Source: Faecalimicrobium dakarense (GTDB lineage Bacteria > Bacillota > Clostridia > Peptostreptococcales > Peptostreptococcaceae). Taken from it: 33,496 bases of DNA. Below are positions 1-8,232 of the stretch, one piece after another. The first letter of the stretch is position 1. Every line of letters begins with the position of its first letter. Made by a program: the position numbers and the translations under genes. The notes below the pieces were generated by a model that was not told the DNA's origin, did no database searches, and saw nothing but the letters and a program-made list of their open reading frames with translations. Location of the stretch: assembly GCF_000499525.1 (NCBI RefSeq), contig NZ_HG529390.1, positions 1 through 33,496 of the forward strand, given 5' to 3'.

Positions 1-1
1 T

Positions 2-487
2 GCTGCAGTAGAAGCAGCTAGAGCTGGTTCTGCTGGTAAAGGATTTGCTGTTGTTGCTGATGAGGTAAGAAATCTTGCTGCTAAATCAGCAGAAGCTGCT
101 AAAAATACAGCTACACTTATTGAAAACTCAATAGAAGCAGTTGATAAAGGAACTAATATTGTAGATAGTACAGCTGAGTCACTTCAAAAAATAATAAATA
201 CAACTAGTAGAACTACTGTATTAGTTGATGAAATAGCTAAAGCATCTGAAGAAGAAGCTAGCGCAATTAATCAAGTTACATTAGGAGTAGAACAAATCTC
301 AGCGGTAGTGCAAACTAACTCTGCAACATCAGAAGAAAGTGCAGCTGCTAGTGAGGAGTTAAGTGGACAAGCACAAATGTTAAAATCACTTATTGAGAAC
401 TTTGAGTTAAAAGATACAAATAAACCTAGAAAAAATATAAATTTCAATGGTGATGAAACTGATTATTTTGCAATGAATGAATATTAA
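2..487 (+). CDS. Methyl-accepting chemotaxis protein, C-terminal part (5' end outside window)
   Basis: The frame is open from the window edge and ends with TAA at 485-487. The first visible residues are the conserved MCP hairpin tip (AAVEAARAGSAGKGFAVVADE), which binds CheW and CheA, followed by the descending signalling helix with Ala/Glu-rich heptads. The protein ends in YFAMNEY, the same tail as the complete MCP at 8233-9969. Over this stretch the two proteins differ at only a few positions, so they are recent paralogues or products of gene conversion. There is no NWETF-type CheR tether at the C terminus. The sensor part is not visible, so the ligand cannot be guessed. A strong terminator follows, so this gene is probably a unit separate from cheA. 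Confidence 0.95.
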   Translation, partial: AAVEAARAGSAGKGFAVVADEVRNLAAKSAEAAKNTATLIENSIEAVDKGTNIVDSTAESLQKIINTTSRTTVLVDEIAKASEEEASAINQVTLGVEQISAVVQTNSATSEESAAASEELSGQAQMLKSLIENFELKDTNKPRKNINFNGDETDYFAMNEY

Positions 488-521
488 TAATGCATAACAA
501 TATGCTATAATTTATAAATTT

Positions 522-553
522 AAAAAAATGGAAGCCTTTATGCTTCCATTTTT
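522..553 (+). terminator. Intrinsic terminator after the MCP fragment
   Basis: A near-perfect hairpin has arms AAAAATGGAAGC and GCTTCCATTTTT around a 6-nt loop, with the arm itself ending in T's. It lies 35 nt after the MCP stop and separates it from cheA. Confidence 0.85.
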
Positions 554-620
554 GAGAATTTAATTTAAATATAAAATTAATTGCAATCTATTATATTTAA
601 TTAATAAAAGGAGAAAAGAT

Positions 621-2798
621 ATGAGCGGAGTAGATTCTTTAGCTGAATTTTATGTACACGAAAATATGCAGTTATTAGAGCAATTAGAAGAAATTTTACT
701 TGTAGGCCAATTAGAAACTGGTGGATTAGGCAAAGAAGCAATTGAAGAAATCTTTCGTGCGATGCATACGATTAAAGGCTCTTCGGCCATGATGGGATAC
801 GATAGTTTAACAAAGCTTACTCATAGTATAGAAGATGTTTTTGATGAAATACGTGGAGGGCTTGAACTTTCTAGTAGTAAATGGGAAGAAGTCATTGACG
901 TTGTATTAGCTATTATTGATTTTCTAAAAGAAGAAATGCTAAATGTACAAGATGGATTGCTTCCAGAGGCAAGTATCGATGAATTACATGATAGAGTTTC
1001 ATGTTTACTACATAGTGAAGATGAAAATAAAGAACTAGAGATAGAACTGCCACAAGATAGTAAGAACGATGAAAATACACAAACAGCTGGTGAAAAACAA
1101 CTTTGTATAAAAGTTTTCTTCGAAAGTGGATGTAGTATGGAAGGCGTTAGAGCGCTTGGTGTAGTTACTAACCTTGACAGTTTATGTTCTATTATAAGAA
1201 CTGTACCTGAAGATTTAATGACGGATTGCGATGATGCTATAGCTAAAGATGGTTTTACCATATATACAAAATTAGTAGAAGATAAATCTGCTCTTGAAAA
1301 ATGTATTGGTGAAACTATGTTTTTAAAGAATTTTGAAATTATTGAAGTTACAGATGGACCTCAACAACAAAATACTTCTAATTTAGATAGTTCAAATGAT
1401 AGTCAGGAATCTTTAGATGAAGAAGTAGAAATCATAAACGAAGTGTTAGAACAAAACACTAAAGAGGAAGTTGCTAAAACACAGGTGCCTAATAAATCAA
1501 ATGAGGAAGTAGAAGTTGTTAAATCAGAGACATCTAATAAGAAAGATGATGAAATAGAAGCAATAAATAAAGCATTAAAGAAAGAGCCTAAAAAAGAAAC
1601 TAAAGAAGAAACTAATCAGCCTCATGTACATAATAAAAATAGTTACTTAACTGTAAATATTAATAAGGTTGATACATTAATGAATTTAGTTGGAGAGATT
1701 GTTACTACTGAATCTATGGTAGAAAAGCAATCGCAATTAGAAAACTTTGACCCAGATAGTTTTGAAAAACAAGCAAGAAGACTACATCAATTAACAAATG
1801 AACTACAAGATGTAGTTATGTCTATTCGTATGGTTCCAATATCTTCTACATTTACTAAAATGCAAAGAGTTGTAAGAGATATGAGTAAAAAGACTGGTAA
1901 ATCAGTAGATCTTAAATTAATTGGTGAGCAAACTGAGGTAGACAAAAATATCTTAGAAAATATTTCAGACCCTTTAATGCACATGATAAGAAATAGTATG
2001 GACCATGGTATCGAGACACCTGAGGAGCGTAAAAACACAACGAAACCAGAAAAAGCAACTGTTACATTAGAGGCAAAAAACACTGGTGGAGATGTTGTTA
2101 TTATTATTAAAGATGATGGTCGAGGATTAGATAAAGAGGCTATTGTAAAAAAAGCAATTGAAAAAGGAATTACAAGTAAAAGTATTGAAGAAATCAGCGA
2201 TAAAGAGGCATATAACTTTATATTAGCACCAGGATTCTCAACAAAGAGTGCTGTAAGTGAGTACTCTGGACGTGGTGTAGGTATGGATGTTGTCTACACA
2301 AACATTCGTAAGTTAAGAGGTTCAATTAATATAGACAGTGAAAAAGGAAAAGGTACTATGATTGTACTTCGTATTCCACTAACACTTGCTATTGTAGATG
2401 GTATGAAAGTAAAAATAGATGATGAAATATATATTATTCCATCACTTAATATAAAAGAAGTATTTAGACAAGGTGCTTATGAAATTGTTCAAAATCCAAA
2501 TGGAGAAGAACATAGTATTATTAGAGGTAATTGTTATGAAATACGCAGACTATCAAATATATTAGAAATAAATGAAACTAAATCTGATGAAGGAATTATG
2601 ATTTTAGTTGAATCTGAAATGGGAAATGTATGTATGATTGTAGACAGTATTATTGGTCAACAACAAGTTGTAATTAAACCGATACCTACATTATTGACAC
2701 AGTTTGAAAAAGTCCAATCTTATATGTCAGGTTGCTCTATTTTAGAAGATGGTTCTATTAGTTTAATATTTGATGTAAATGCCATTATAAACAGATAA
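621..2798 (+). CDS. cheA: Chemotaxis histidine kinase CheA
   Basis: Cytoplasmic kinase of the chemoreceptor array. It autophosphorylates on the P1 histidine and passes phosphate to CheY and CheB. Domains in order: P1 Hpt at about 1-105 with phospho-accepting His49 in MHTIKGSS; P2 regulator-docking domain at about 160-245; an acidic/lysine linker at about 250-340 with a loosely repeated Glu-rich pattern; P3 dimerisation at about 343-400; P4 ATPase with the N box (HMIRNSMDHG near 454-463), G1 box (DDGRGLD near 503) and GRGVGMDVV; and the P5 CheW-like domain at about 595-722. At 725 residues it is slightly longer than typical because of the linker. Ribosome binding site AAGGAG lies 9 nt before ATG 621. 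It is first in the che operon. Confidence 0.98.
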   Translation: MSGVDSLAEFYVHENMQLLEQLEEILLVGQLETGGLGKEAIEEIFRAMHTIKGSSAMMGYDSLTKLTHSIEDVFDEIRGGLELSSSKWEEVIDVVLAIIDFLKEEMLNVQDGLLPEASIDELHDRVSCLLHSEDENKELEIELPQDSKNDENTQTAGEKQLCIKVFFESGCSMEGVRALGVVTNLDSLCSIIRTVPEDLMTDCDDAIAKDGFTIYTKLVEDKSALEKCIGETMFLKNFEIIEVTDGPQQQNTSNLDSSNDSQESLDEEVEIINEVLEQNTKEEVAKTQVPNKSNEEVEVVKSETSNKKDDEIEAINKALKKEPKKETKEETNQPHVHNKNSYLTVNINKVDTLMNLVGEIVTTESMVEKQSQLENFDPDSFEKQARRLHQLTNELQDVVMSIRMVPISSTFTKMQRVVRDMSKKTGKSVDLKLIGEQTEVDKNILENISDPLMHMIRNSMDHGIETPEERKNTTKPEKATVTLEAKNTGGDVVIIIKDDGRGLDKEAIVKKAIEKGITSKSIEEISDKEAYNFILAPGFSTKSAVSEYSGRGVGMDVVYTNIRKLRGSINIDSEKGKGTMIVLRIPLTLAIVDGMKVKIDDEIYIIPSLNIKEVFRQGAYEIVQNPNGEEHSIIRGNCYEIRRLSNILEINETKSDEGIMILVESEMGNVCMIVDSIIGQQQVVIKPIPTLLTQFEKVQSYMSGCSILEDGSISLIFDVNAIINR

Positions 2799-2806
2799 AT
2801 GGCATT
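2778..2806 (+). other. Hairpin spanning the cheA stop codon
   Basis: Arms AATGCCATT (2778-2786) and AATGGCATT (2798-2806) form a perfect 9-bp stem over an 11-nt loop. No U tract follows, so it looks more like an RNA-stability or attenuation hairpin in the cheA-cheB gap than a full terminator. Confidence 0.45.
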
Positions 2807-2916
2807 AGTATAAAAATCGACATAATTACTATAGACGAAGCTGCCAAAATTGCTTAAAAATTATGGTGAAAACTGTGTAGTAATATAGCACAAGCATTAA
2901 AAAGGAGAAATAGTCT

Positions 2917-3996
2917 ATGGAAGATAATAAAAAGATAAAAGTGCTGGTAATTGATGATTCTAGCATGTTTCGACGCATTGTATCAAAGTATCTTCAAGAA
3001 CATCCAGAGTTAGAAGTTGTAGGAACTGCTAAAGATCCATATGATGCTAGAGATAAGATAATAGAGTTTAGACCAGACGTATTAACACTAGACATAGAAA
3101 TGCCAGGGATGAATGGAATTGAATTTTTAAAAATTATAATGAATCAATGTCCTATTCCAACAATTGTTATTAGTGGTGCTGATGGTAAATGCTTTGAAGC
3201 TATAAGCGCTGGAGCTGTTGGATTCGTTGAAAAACCAAATGCAAATACAATGAATGAATTTTCTAATGATTTAGCATCTAAAATTAAAGAAGCTTCAGTT
3301 GCTAAATTGGAAAAGAAAAAGTATTCAAAAATAAACTCTTCACAAGTTAGTAATTCTGTGCAAAGAAAAAGTACATTTAACAATGAAAGTATAAGAAGAA
3401 ATAAAGATATAATTGCAATAGGTGCATCTATGGGTGGTGTAGAAGCAGTCGCTAAAGTAATAAGCCAGTTGCCTTTAGGATTGCCACCAATTGTAATCAC
3501 ACAACATATGCCACCAGTATTTACTAAAAGATATGCAGAGCGCTTAAATAAAGAATGTGTCATAAATGTATTAGAAGGAAAAGATGGACAAGAAGTATTA
3601 AGTGGACATGCATATATTGCACCTGGTGGATTACAAATGGGTATCACAAAGAAAAATAATAAATATGTGTTAGAAATTAAAGAAGGAGAAAAGATTAGTG
3701 GTCATTGTCCTTCAGTAGATTATTTATTTCAATCTGTAGCAAAAGTGGCTAAAGAAAATGCTATAGGTGTTATTTTAACTGGAATGGGTTCTGATGGAGC
3801 TAAAGGATTACTTGATATAAAAGAAGCTCACGGATATACCATTGGTCAAAATAAACATTCTTGTGTTGTTTATGGAATGCCAATGGCTGCGAAGAACCTT
3901 GGAGCAGTCGAAAAAGAAAGCTCTTTAGAGATGATTCCAAATGTAATATTAAATCAACTAAAGAGAAGACAATCAACGGTAAAATCTATAGATTAG
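2917..3996 (+). CDS. cheB: Chemotaxis protein-glutamate methylesterase CheB
   Basis: Removes methyl groups from receptor glutamates (and can deamidate glutamines) after phosphorylation by CheA. The receiver domain (1-125) has the acidic pair D13/D14, phospho-acceptor D59 in LDIEMPG and the switch lysine in VEKP. A Lys/Ser-rich linker (128-160) leads to the methylesterase domain, with catalytic Ser171 (GASMGG), His197 (TQHMPP) and Asp293 (GMGSDG). The length of 359 residues is normal for the family. AAAAGGAG lies just upstream of ATG 2917. It sits 118 bp after cheA and 17 bp before cheC, in the same operon. Confidence 0.98.
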   Translation: MEDNKKIKVLVIDDSSMFRRIVSKYLQEHPELEVVGTAKDPYDARDKIIEFRPDVLTLDIEMPGMNGIEFLKIIMNQCPIPTIVISGADGKCFEAISAGAVGFVEKPNANTMNEFSNDLASKIKEASVAKLEKKKYSKINSSQVSNSVQRKSTFNNESIRRNKDIIAIGASMGGVEAVAKVISQLPLGLPPIVITQHMPPVFTKRYAERLNKECVINVLEGKDGQEVLSGHAYIAPGGLQMGITKKNNKYVLEIKEGEKISGHCPSVDYLFQSVAKVAKENAIGVILTGMGSDGAKGLLDIKEAHGYTIGQNKHSCVVYGMPMAAKNLGAVEKESSLEMIPNVILNQLKRRQSTVKSID

Positions 3997-4013
3997 ATAG
4001 AAAGTAGGTATAT

Positions 4014-4628
4014 ATGAAATTTGAATGTGATAAATTGAATGTATTTCGTGAAATTAGTAATATAGGTTCAGGTAATGCATCGAATTCATTAGCTATGATG
4101 TTAAATGAGCTAGTTGATATTGGGATTCCTAAAAGTGATATGATTAAATTTTCAGATATAACTAATAGTTATAGCTCTCCAGAAGAGTTAGTTGTAGGAA
4201 CTGTTTTACAGCTTTCAGAAGATATGGAAGGTTTTATTATGGTTATTATGAAAATTGATTCAGCACTTAATTTATTATCAAAAATTACTGGAAAAGAAAT
4301 TAAATGTGATATAAATGATTACAATTCAGTTTGCGAAGAACTAAATTCTATAGGTGAAGTTTGTAACATACTTTGTGGAACTTACCTAACTGCAATATCT
4401 GATATGACAGGTTTAAGTATAAATCCATCAATACCTTACTTTAGTGTAGATATGGTTATGGCAATTATGAATTTACCTATCTCATTATATGGTCCAGTTG
4501 CGGACACAATTTTATGTATTGAAACGGACTTTTTCACTACAGACCACAAAATCGATGGAAAATATTATTTTATTCCTAAAGTTGAATCATGTAAGAAACT
4601 ATTATCTTCATTAGGCTTTGCTGATTAG
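4014..4628 (+). CDS. cheC: CheY-P phosphatase CheC
   Basis: CheC-FliY-CheX family phosphatase that dephosphorylates CheY-P and partners with CheD. Two copies of the family signature ExxN-x22-P are present with exact spacing: E13/N16/P39 and E115/N118/P141. This marks a two-site CheC rather than the one-centre CheX. The length of 204 residues matches CheC. No SpoA (FliN) domain follows, which argues against FliY. The start ATG 4014 has an AAAGTAGG-like ribosome binding site. The stop TAG overlaps the AGGAG of cheD, suggesting translational coupling of the two interacting partners. Confidence 0.95.
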   Translation: MKFECDKLNVFREISNIGSGNASNSLAMMLNELVDIGIPKSDMIKFSDITNSYSSPEELVVGTVLQLSEDMEGFIMVIMKIDSALNLLSKITGKEIKCDINDYNSVCEELNSIGEVCNILCGTYLTAISDMTGLSINPSIPYFSVDMVMAIMNLPISLYGPVADTILCIETDFFTTDHKIDGKYYFIPKVESCKKLLSSLGFAD

Positions 4629-4639
4629 GAGACTAGCTA

Positions 4640-5125
4640 ATGGAAAATATAACAGTTGGTATAGCAGACTTTAATATTGTAAAGGCGCCTAATCAAATTA
4701 AGACTATTGGACTTGGATCTTGCTGTGGTGTGGTACTTTACGATGAGATAAATAAAATCGCTGGATTAGTTCATATTTTGCTTTCAGATTCAAAACATGA
4801 AAAAAATGTAGTAAACAAGGCAAAGTATGCAGATACGGGTATTACTTTATTATATGAAGAGATGAAAAAGAAAGGTGCTAATCCTAGGTTTATAAGAGCA
4901 AAGCTAGCCGGTGGTGCACATATGTTTAGTTTTAAAAATACACCTAATAGTATATTTACTATTGGAGAAAAAAATGTAAAATCATGTAAAGAAACATTAG
5001 CTAAACTAAATATCTCTATTGTTTCTGAAGATGTATTAGGAACTTGTGGAAGAACTATTACATTTGATACTCTTACAAGTAAGCTACGTATCAAAAGTGT
5101 TGGAAAAAATGAAAAAGTCATTTAA
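4640..5125 (+). CDS. cheD: Chemoreceptor glutamine deamidase CheD
   Basis: Converts specific receptor glutamines to glutamates and binds CheC, linking CheY-P levels to receptor sensitivity. The visible catalytic set is Thr22, Cys28 in GLGSCC and His45 in AGLVHILL, followed by the conserved KYADTG and the AKLAGGAHMF segment. The length of 161 residues is normal. AGGAG lies about 8 nt before ATG 4640. It is immediately downstream of cheC, the usual pairing in Firmicutes. Confidence 0.97.
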   Translation: MENITVGIADFNIVKAPNQIKTIGLGSCCGVVLYDEINKIAGLVHILLSDSKHEKNVVNKAKYADTGITLLYEEMKKKGANPRFIRAKLAGGAHMFSFKNTPNSIFTIGEKNVKSCKETLAKLNISIVSEDVLGTCGRTITFDTLTSKLRIKSVGKNEKVI

Positions 5126-5143
5126 AAGGATGGTGTATTATTT

Positions 5144-5626
5144 ATGAATGCAAATGATGAGATAATAGACAATAAAATAGATGATTTATATATGGTATTT
5201 ATTATAAATAATCAAAAGTATGCATTGTCGTCAAAATATATTATAGAAATTATTGAAATGCTGCCTATAACTAAAGTTCCATTCCTTCCTAAGTATATGA
5301 AAGGGATTATAAATCTAAGAAGTACTATTATTCCTGTAATGGATGCTAGGATGAGATTTGATATGGATCCAATTGAATACAATGAAAGAACTTGTATTAT
5401 TATAATTGAAAATAACGGAGATCAAATCGGATTAATAGTTGATGCGGTAAATGAAGTTATTCATATTTCACCTAATCAAAGTATGAAGATGAACTCAAAT
5501 AAAGAAGAAGGTAAGCAAAACTTTATAAAAGGTGTTAGTGAAATAAATGATGAAATTCAGTTAATATTAGATTGTGACTCATTAGTAGAAATTGTAGAGG
5601 ATATAAATGATGGAATTAACGAATAA
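5144..5626 (+). CDS. cheW: Chemotaxis adaptor CheW
   Basis: Scaffold that bridges MCP tips and the CheA P5 domain. A single CheW domain covers about residues 12-155, with the family pattern FIINNQKYALSSKYIIEI near the start, KYMKGIINLRSTIIPVMD and the GLIVDAVNEV segment. There is no receiver domain, so it is CheW and not CheV. The last 17-20 bases overlap the start of cheR in another frame, which suggests coupled translation. The upstream ribosome binding site is either AAGGA at 5126-5130 or a weaker GGTG closer to the ATG. Confidence 0.96.
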   Translation: MNANDEIIDNKIDDLYMVFIINNQKYALSSKYIIEIIEMLPITKVPFLPKYMKGIINLRSTIIPVMDARMRFDMDPIEYNERTCIIIIENNGDQIGLIVDAVNEVIHISPNQSMKMNSNKEEGKQNFIKGVSEINDEIQLILDCDSLVEIVEDINDGINE

Positions 5627-6418
5627 AGACTTTGTACGATTAAAAAACTTTATGTATAATAATTATGGGATAAATCTGGAAAAAAAAGAACCCTAATTGA
5701 AACACGACTAGTACTTATGGTAAAGCGTTTAGGATTTCCTGATTTTAAAAGCTATATAGATAATTTAATGCAAGATAAAACAGGAGAACAAGTATCGGCT
5801 TTAGTAGAAAAGTTAACAACGAATTTTACTTATTTTATGCGTGAGGAACAGCACTTTGAATTTTTAAAAGATGAAGTGTTATTACCTAATTTAAAAAAGC
5901 CACCAATTGGAGGAATAAAAATCTGGTCTGCAGCTTCATCTACTGGGGAAGAACCATATTGTATTGCTATGTTAGCATCATCTATCTTGGGCAAAAGCTC
6001 AAAGTTAAGAGTATCTATAACAGCGTCAGATATTTCTAATAATGTACTAAAACAAGCAAAGGCAGGTATTTATTCAGAAGATAAAATATCTAAGTTGCCA
6101 CAATTATGGGTGAAAAATTTCTTTCAGAAGATAGATGAGAAAAATTATGCAGTCACTAAAAATGTTAAAGAATTAGTTGAATTTAAATATTTTAATTTAA
6201 ATAATAAGATAGGCTGGGATAGGTCTAAATATGATGTTATCTTTTGTAGAAATGTTATGATTTATTTTGATAATCCTACAAAGCAGGCATTATGTAAAAG
6301 ATTATATGAATCACTTAAACCAGGAGGTTATTTAATAATTGGAATGTCTGAGAACTTATCTAATTTAAACACAGATTTTGAACGTGTAAAACCATCAGTA
6401 TATAGAAAAAAATTATAA
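5607..6418 (+). pseudogene. cheR: Chemotaxis protein methyltransferase CheR, interrupted by a -1 frameshift
   Basis: CheR methylates receptor glutamates using S-adenosylmethionine. Translation would begin at tandem ATGs 5607/5610 behind AGAGG (5596-5600), inside the end of cheW. It reads MELTNKDFVRLKNFMYNNYG and then meets TAA at 5694-5696. The rest continues in the -1 frame, RTLIETRLVLMVKRLG, to the stop at 6416-6418. Adding one A to the eight-A run 5680-5687 gives a continuous protein of about 270 residues, the normal CheR size. The downstream part keeps the SAM-binding WSAASSTGEEPY, the FCRNVMIYF motif and the LKPGGYLIIG motif. A standalone protein from ATG 5717 would lack most of the N-terminal receptor-recognition domain and has no ribosome binding site. 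It could be a sequencing error, a phase-variable run or a frameshifting site. Confidence 0.85.
5680..5687 (+). other. A8 tract with possible -1 slippery heptamer in cheR
   Basis: In the upstream frame the codons are GAA AAA AAA GAA, giving A_AAA_AAA in the register required for -1 slippage. After one backward step the next codon is AGA and the CheR frame continues. A Shine-Dalgarno-like GGGA ends 10 nt upstream (5667-5670). No convincing downstream stem was seen. Confidence 0.45.
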
Positions 6419-6442
6419 TTGATGAAAAATGGAGGAAATATT

Positions 6443-6796
6443 ATGAAAAGAGTATTAATAGTTGATGATGCTGCATTTATGCGTATGTCTATTCGCAATA
6501 TGCTTCAAAATTATGAATTTGAAATAGTTGGAGAAGCGGAAAATGGTTTAATGGCAATTGAAAAATACCAAGAATTACAACCAGATATAGTAACAATGGA
6601 CATTACTATGCCGGAAATGGATGGATTAGAAGCATTAAGAGAGATCAAAAAGATCGATCCAGGTGCATCAATTGTCATGGTATCAGCATTAGGACAAGAA
6701 GCTAGAATGAAAGAGGCAATTATCTATGGAGCAAAAGGATTTATTGTAAAACCTTTCAAAGAAGAGATTATTGTATCTGCTTTATCTAAACTGTAA
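6443..6796 (+). CDS. cheY: Chemotaxis response regulator CheY
   Basis: A single receiver domain of 117 residues that, when phosphorylated by CheA, binds the flagellar switch. D8/D9, phospho-acceptor D53 in TMDITMPEMDG, Ser in VMVSALG and Lys in VKPF are all present. ATG 6443 is chosen because GGAGG (6431-6435) lies 7 nt upstream; the in-frame ATG at 6422 lies before this site and has no ribosome binding site of its own. It is the last gene of the che operon, 24 bp after cheR, with a strong terminator downstream. Confidence 0.96.
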   Translation: MKRVLIVDDAAFMRMSIRNMLQNYEFEIVGEAENGLMAIEKYQELQPDIVTMDITMPEMDGLEALREIKKIDPGASIVMVSALGQEARMKEAIIYGAKGFIVKPFKEEIIVSALSKL

Positions 6797-6851
6797 TTTA
6801 CTTTGTTGATAAGTAATTAAGTTTAGGATACATATAAAGAATTAGTATAAT

Positions 6852-6881
6852 AAAAGTAAGATGTTTATGCATCTTACTTTT
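6852..6881 (+). terminator. Intrinsic terminator of the che operon
   Basis: A perfect 12-bp stem (AAAAGTAAGATG / CATCTTACTTTT) encloses a 6-nt loop, 55 nt after cheY. The right arm supplies the T's. The left arm's A's could let it work in both directions. Confidence 0.85.
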
Positions 6882-6919
6882 ATGATAATAACTAAATTAT
6901 AGTATGATGTATATATGAT

Positions 6920-6973
6920 ACATCAAACCCACTATTAGTTTCTAATTTGAGGAATTAATAGTGGATTTGATGT
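6920..6973 (+). repeat. Long imperfect hairpin in the cheY-fliM gap
   Basis: Arms 6920-6937 and 6956-6973 (ACATCAAACCCACTATTA against its complement) match at 17 of 18 positions across an 18-nt spacer. No U tract follows. It lies 100 nt upstream of fliM, so it may be a leader structure, an operator or a remnant of a small mobile repeat. The rest of this 278-bp gap shows nothing further. Confidence 0.5.
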
Positions 6974-7074
6974 GTACTTGCTATAAGTCACTTAAACACC
7001 ACTTGAACATAAACAAGAAATAATTATGAATATAAAGTAAGATAAGGTTTAGAGAGGAGATATGATAAAATATT

Positions 7075-7962
7075 ATGAAAAAAGAAGTAAATATATATGA
7101 CTTTAAAAAGCCGCAAAGGTATTCTACAGACAATATGAGATTTTTATCTGTAATATCAGATGAATTTTGTAAGAGCATAAATCTATTTGTAGCTTATGAA
7201 TTAAAAAAACCAAATATAGTATGTAAATTGGAAAGAATAGAACAAACAAACTATGAAGAATTTATGTATATGATATCAAATGACTCTGTGATTATTGAAC
7301 ATGCAATAAAACCTTTAGTTCAAGGTCTTATATATCAATTAGATAAAAGTGTTGCACTTTCATTTGTAGATTTAATACTTGGTGGAGATGGCATAGTTGA
7401 TGATCATAAAAGAGAACTTACTGAAGTTGATAAAGAATTAATATCGTATATAGGTAGTGAGTTTTTAACAAAAATGCATATTTTTGAAGGGTGTGAATCT
7501 AGAGAAGTTTCTAATGTTTACACTAATGCCGGATCTAGTCAAAAATATCCAATAAGTGAATCAGTTATTATTTCCCATATGAAAATGATGGATGGCGATA
7601 GAGAAATAGGAAAAATGAGTTTCTGTAATCCATATAGTTGTTTGGAGCCAGTAATAGACCAATTAGAATCTAAAAGACTTTTTATAAGCAAAGATAAAGA
7701 ATATGATTTTGAATTTACAAGTGCTATATATAAAAAGATTGATGGTGTAAAAACTGAGTTAGTTGCAAGTCTAGGCAATGTAAATGTAAGCGTAGAAGAA
7801 CTTTTAAATTTAAAATTAGGAGATATCATAACTCTAGATACTAAAGTAAATGAAGATATAGACCTTTTTGTAGGAGGTTCAAAATCTTTTAAATGTAAAC
7901 CTGGTCTTATTAAAGATAAAAAGGGTGTTGTTATAACTGGTGACACAAAAAAGGAAGCATAA
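7075..7962 (+). CDS. fliM: Flagellar motor switch protein FliM-like
   Basis: Rotor C-ring protein family that receives CheY-P and reverses the motor. The opening IYDFKKPQRYSTDNMRFL matches the FliM core start (DFxxPxRxS...QxR). The middle CheC-like domain spans about 35-210, with LSFVDLILGGDG. A C-terminal SpoA/FliN domain covers about 222-290 (ELVASLGNVNVSVEELLNLK, GDIITLD). At 295 residues it is shorter than typical FliM (about 330) because the N-terminal EIDALL-type CheY-binding peptide is missing. The start is awkward: AGAGGAG (7053-7059) lies about 15 nt before ATG 7075, and an out-of-frame ATG at 7062 lies between them; an in-frame stop at 7066 rules out an earlier start. It is monocistronic, with terminators on both sides. 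Confidence 0.85.
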   Translation: MKKEVNIYDFKKPQRYSTDNMRFLSVISDEFCKSINLFVAYELKKPNIVCKLERIEQTNYEEFMYMISNDSVIIEHAIKPLVQGLIYQLDKSVALSFVDLILGGDGIVDDHKRELTEVDKELISYIGSEFLTKMHIFEGCESREVSNVYTNAGSSQKYPISESVIISHMKMMDGDREIGKMSFCNPYSCLEPVIDQLESKRLFISKDKEYDFEFTSAIYKKIDGVKTELVASLGNVNVSVEELLNLKLGDIITLDTKVNEDIDLFVGGSKSFKCKPGLIKDKKGVVITGDTKKEA

Positions 7963-7980
7963 TTAATATAGAATAAATAA

Positions 7981-8014
7981 AAACACATTAATAATTTATT
8001 AATGTGTTTTTTTT
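7981..8014 (+). terminator. Intrinsic terminator after fliM
   Basis: A perfect 13-bp stem (AAACACATTAATA / TATTAATGTGTTT) with a 3-nt loop is followed by a run of eight T's. Confidence 0.9.
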
Positions 8015-8232
8015 ATTTCAATTGATATTAACAAGTAGATATTTAGTTATATTATTTTGTCTAATTTTTAAATTTTTTTGCAAAATTTATAAAAGTTAAA
8101 ATCTTAAATAAAATTATAACGAAAAGAATATTTTATATAGATATAAAGAATATGTCAATCTATCCGTATAGTAAGAAAATAAACTACTTAAGAAATACAA
8201 ATTACAAAACTTTAAAATATAGGGAGGGCACT

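Noticed and set aside
821-1261. Open frames antisense to cheA (also 1787-2083) and many similar minus-strand frames
   Set aside because: They lie wholly inside well-supported genes, lack ribosome binding sites and show no domain pattern.
4014-4628. CheX or FliY instead of CheC
   Set aside because: Two ExxN-x22-P centres are present and there is no SpoA domain, which fits CheC only.
5717-6418. cheR starting at ATG 5717
   Set aside because: No ribosome binding site; upstream codons in the same frame (RTLIETRLVL) are conserved CheR sequence.
6419-6442. Longer CheY start at 6419/6422
   Set aside because: The extension precedes the GGAGG at 6431 and adds non-conserved residues.
6797-7074. Cyclic-di-GMP or other riboswitch before fliM
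   Set aside because: Only a simple hairpin is present; none of the conserved riboswitch core sequences is visible.
8152-8232. Longer MCP start at ATG 8152
   Set aside because: GGGAGG directly before ATG 8233 marks the start; the extra 27 residues would precede the signal anchor.
8015-8232. Sigma-28 (SigD) type promoter before the MCP
   Set aside because: TAAA and GATAT-like strings occur, but never at the required spacing.
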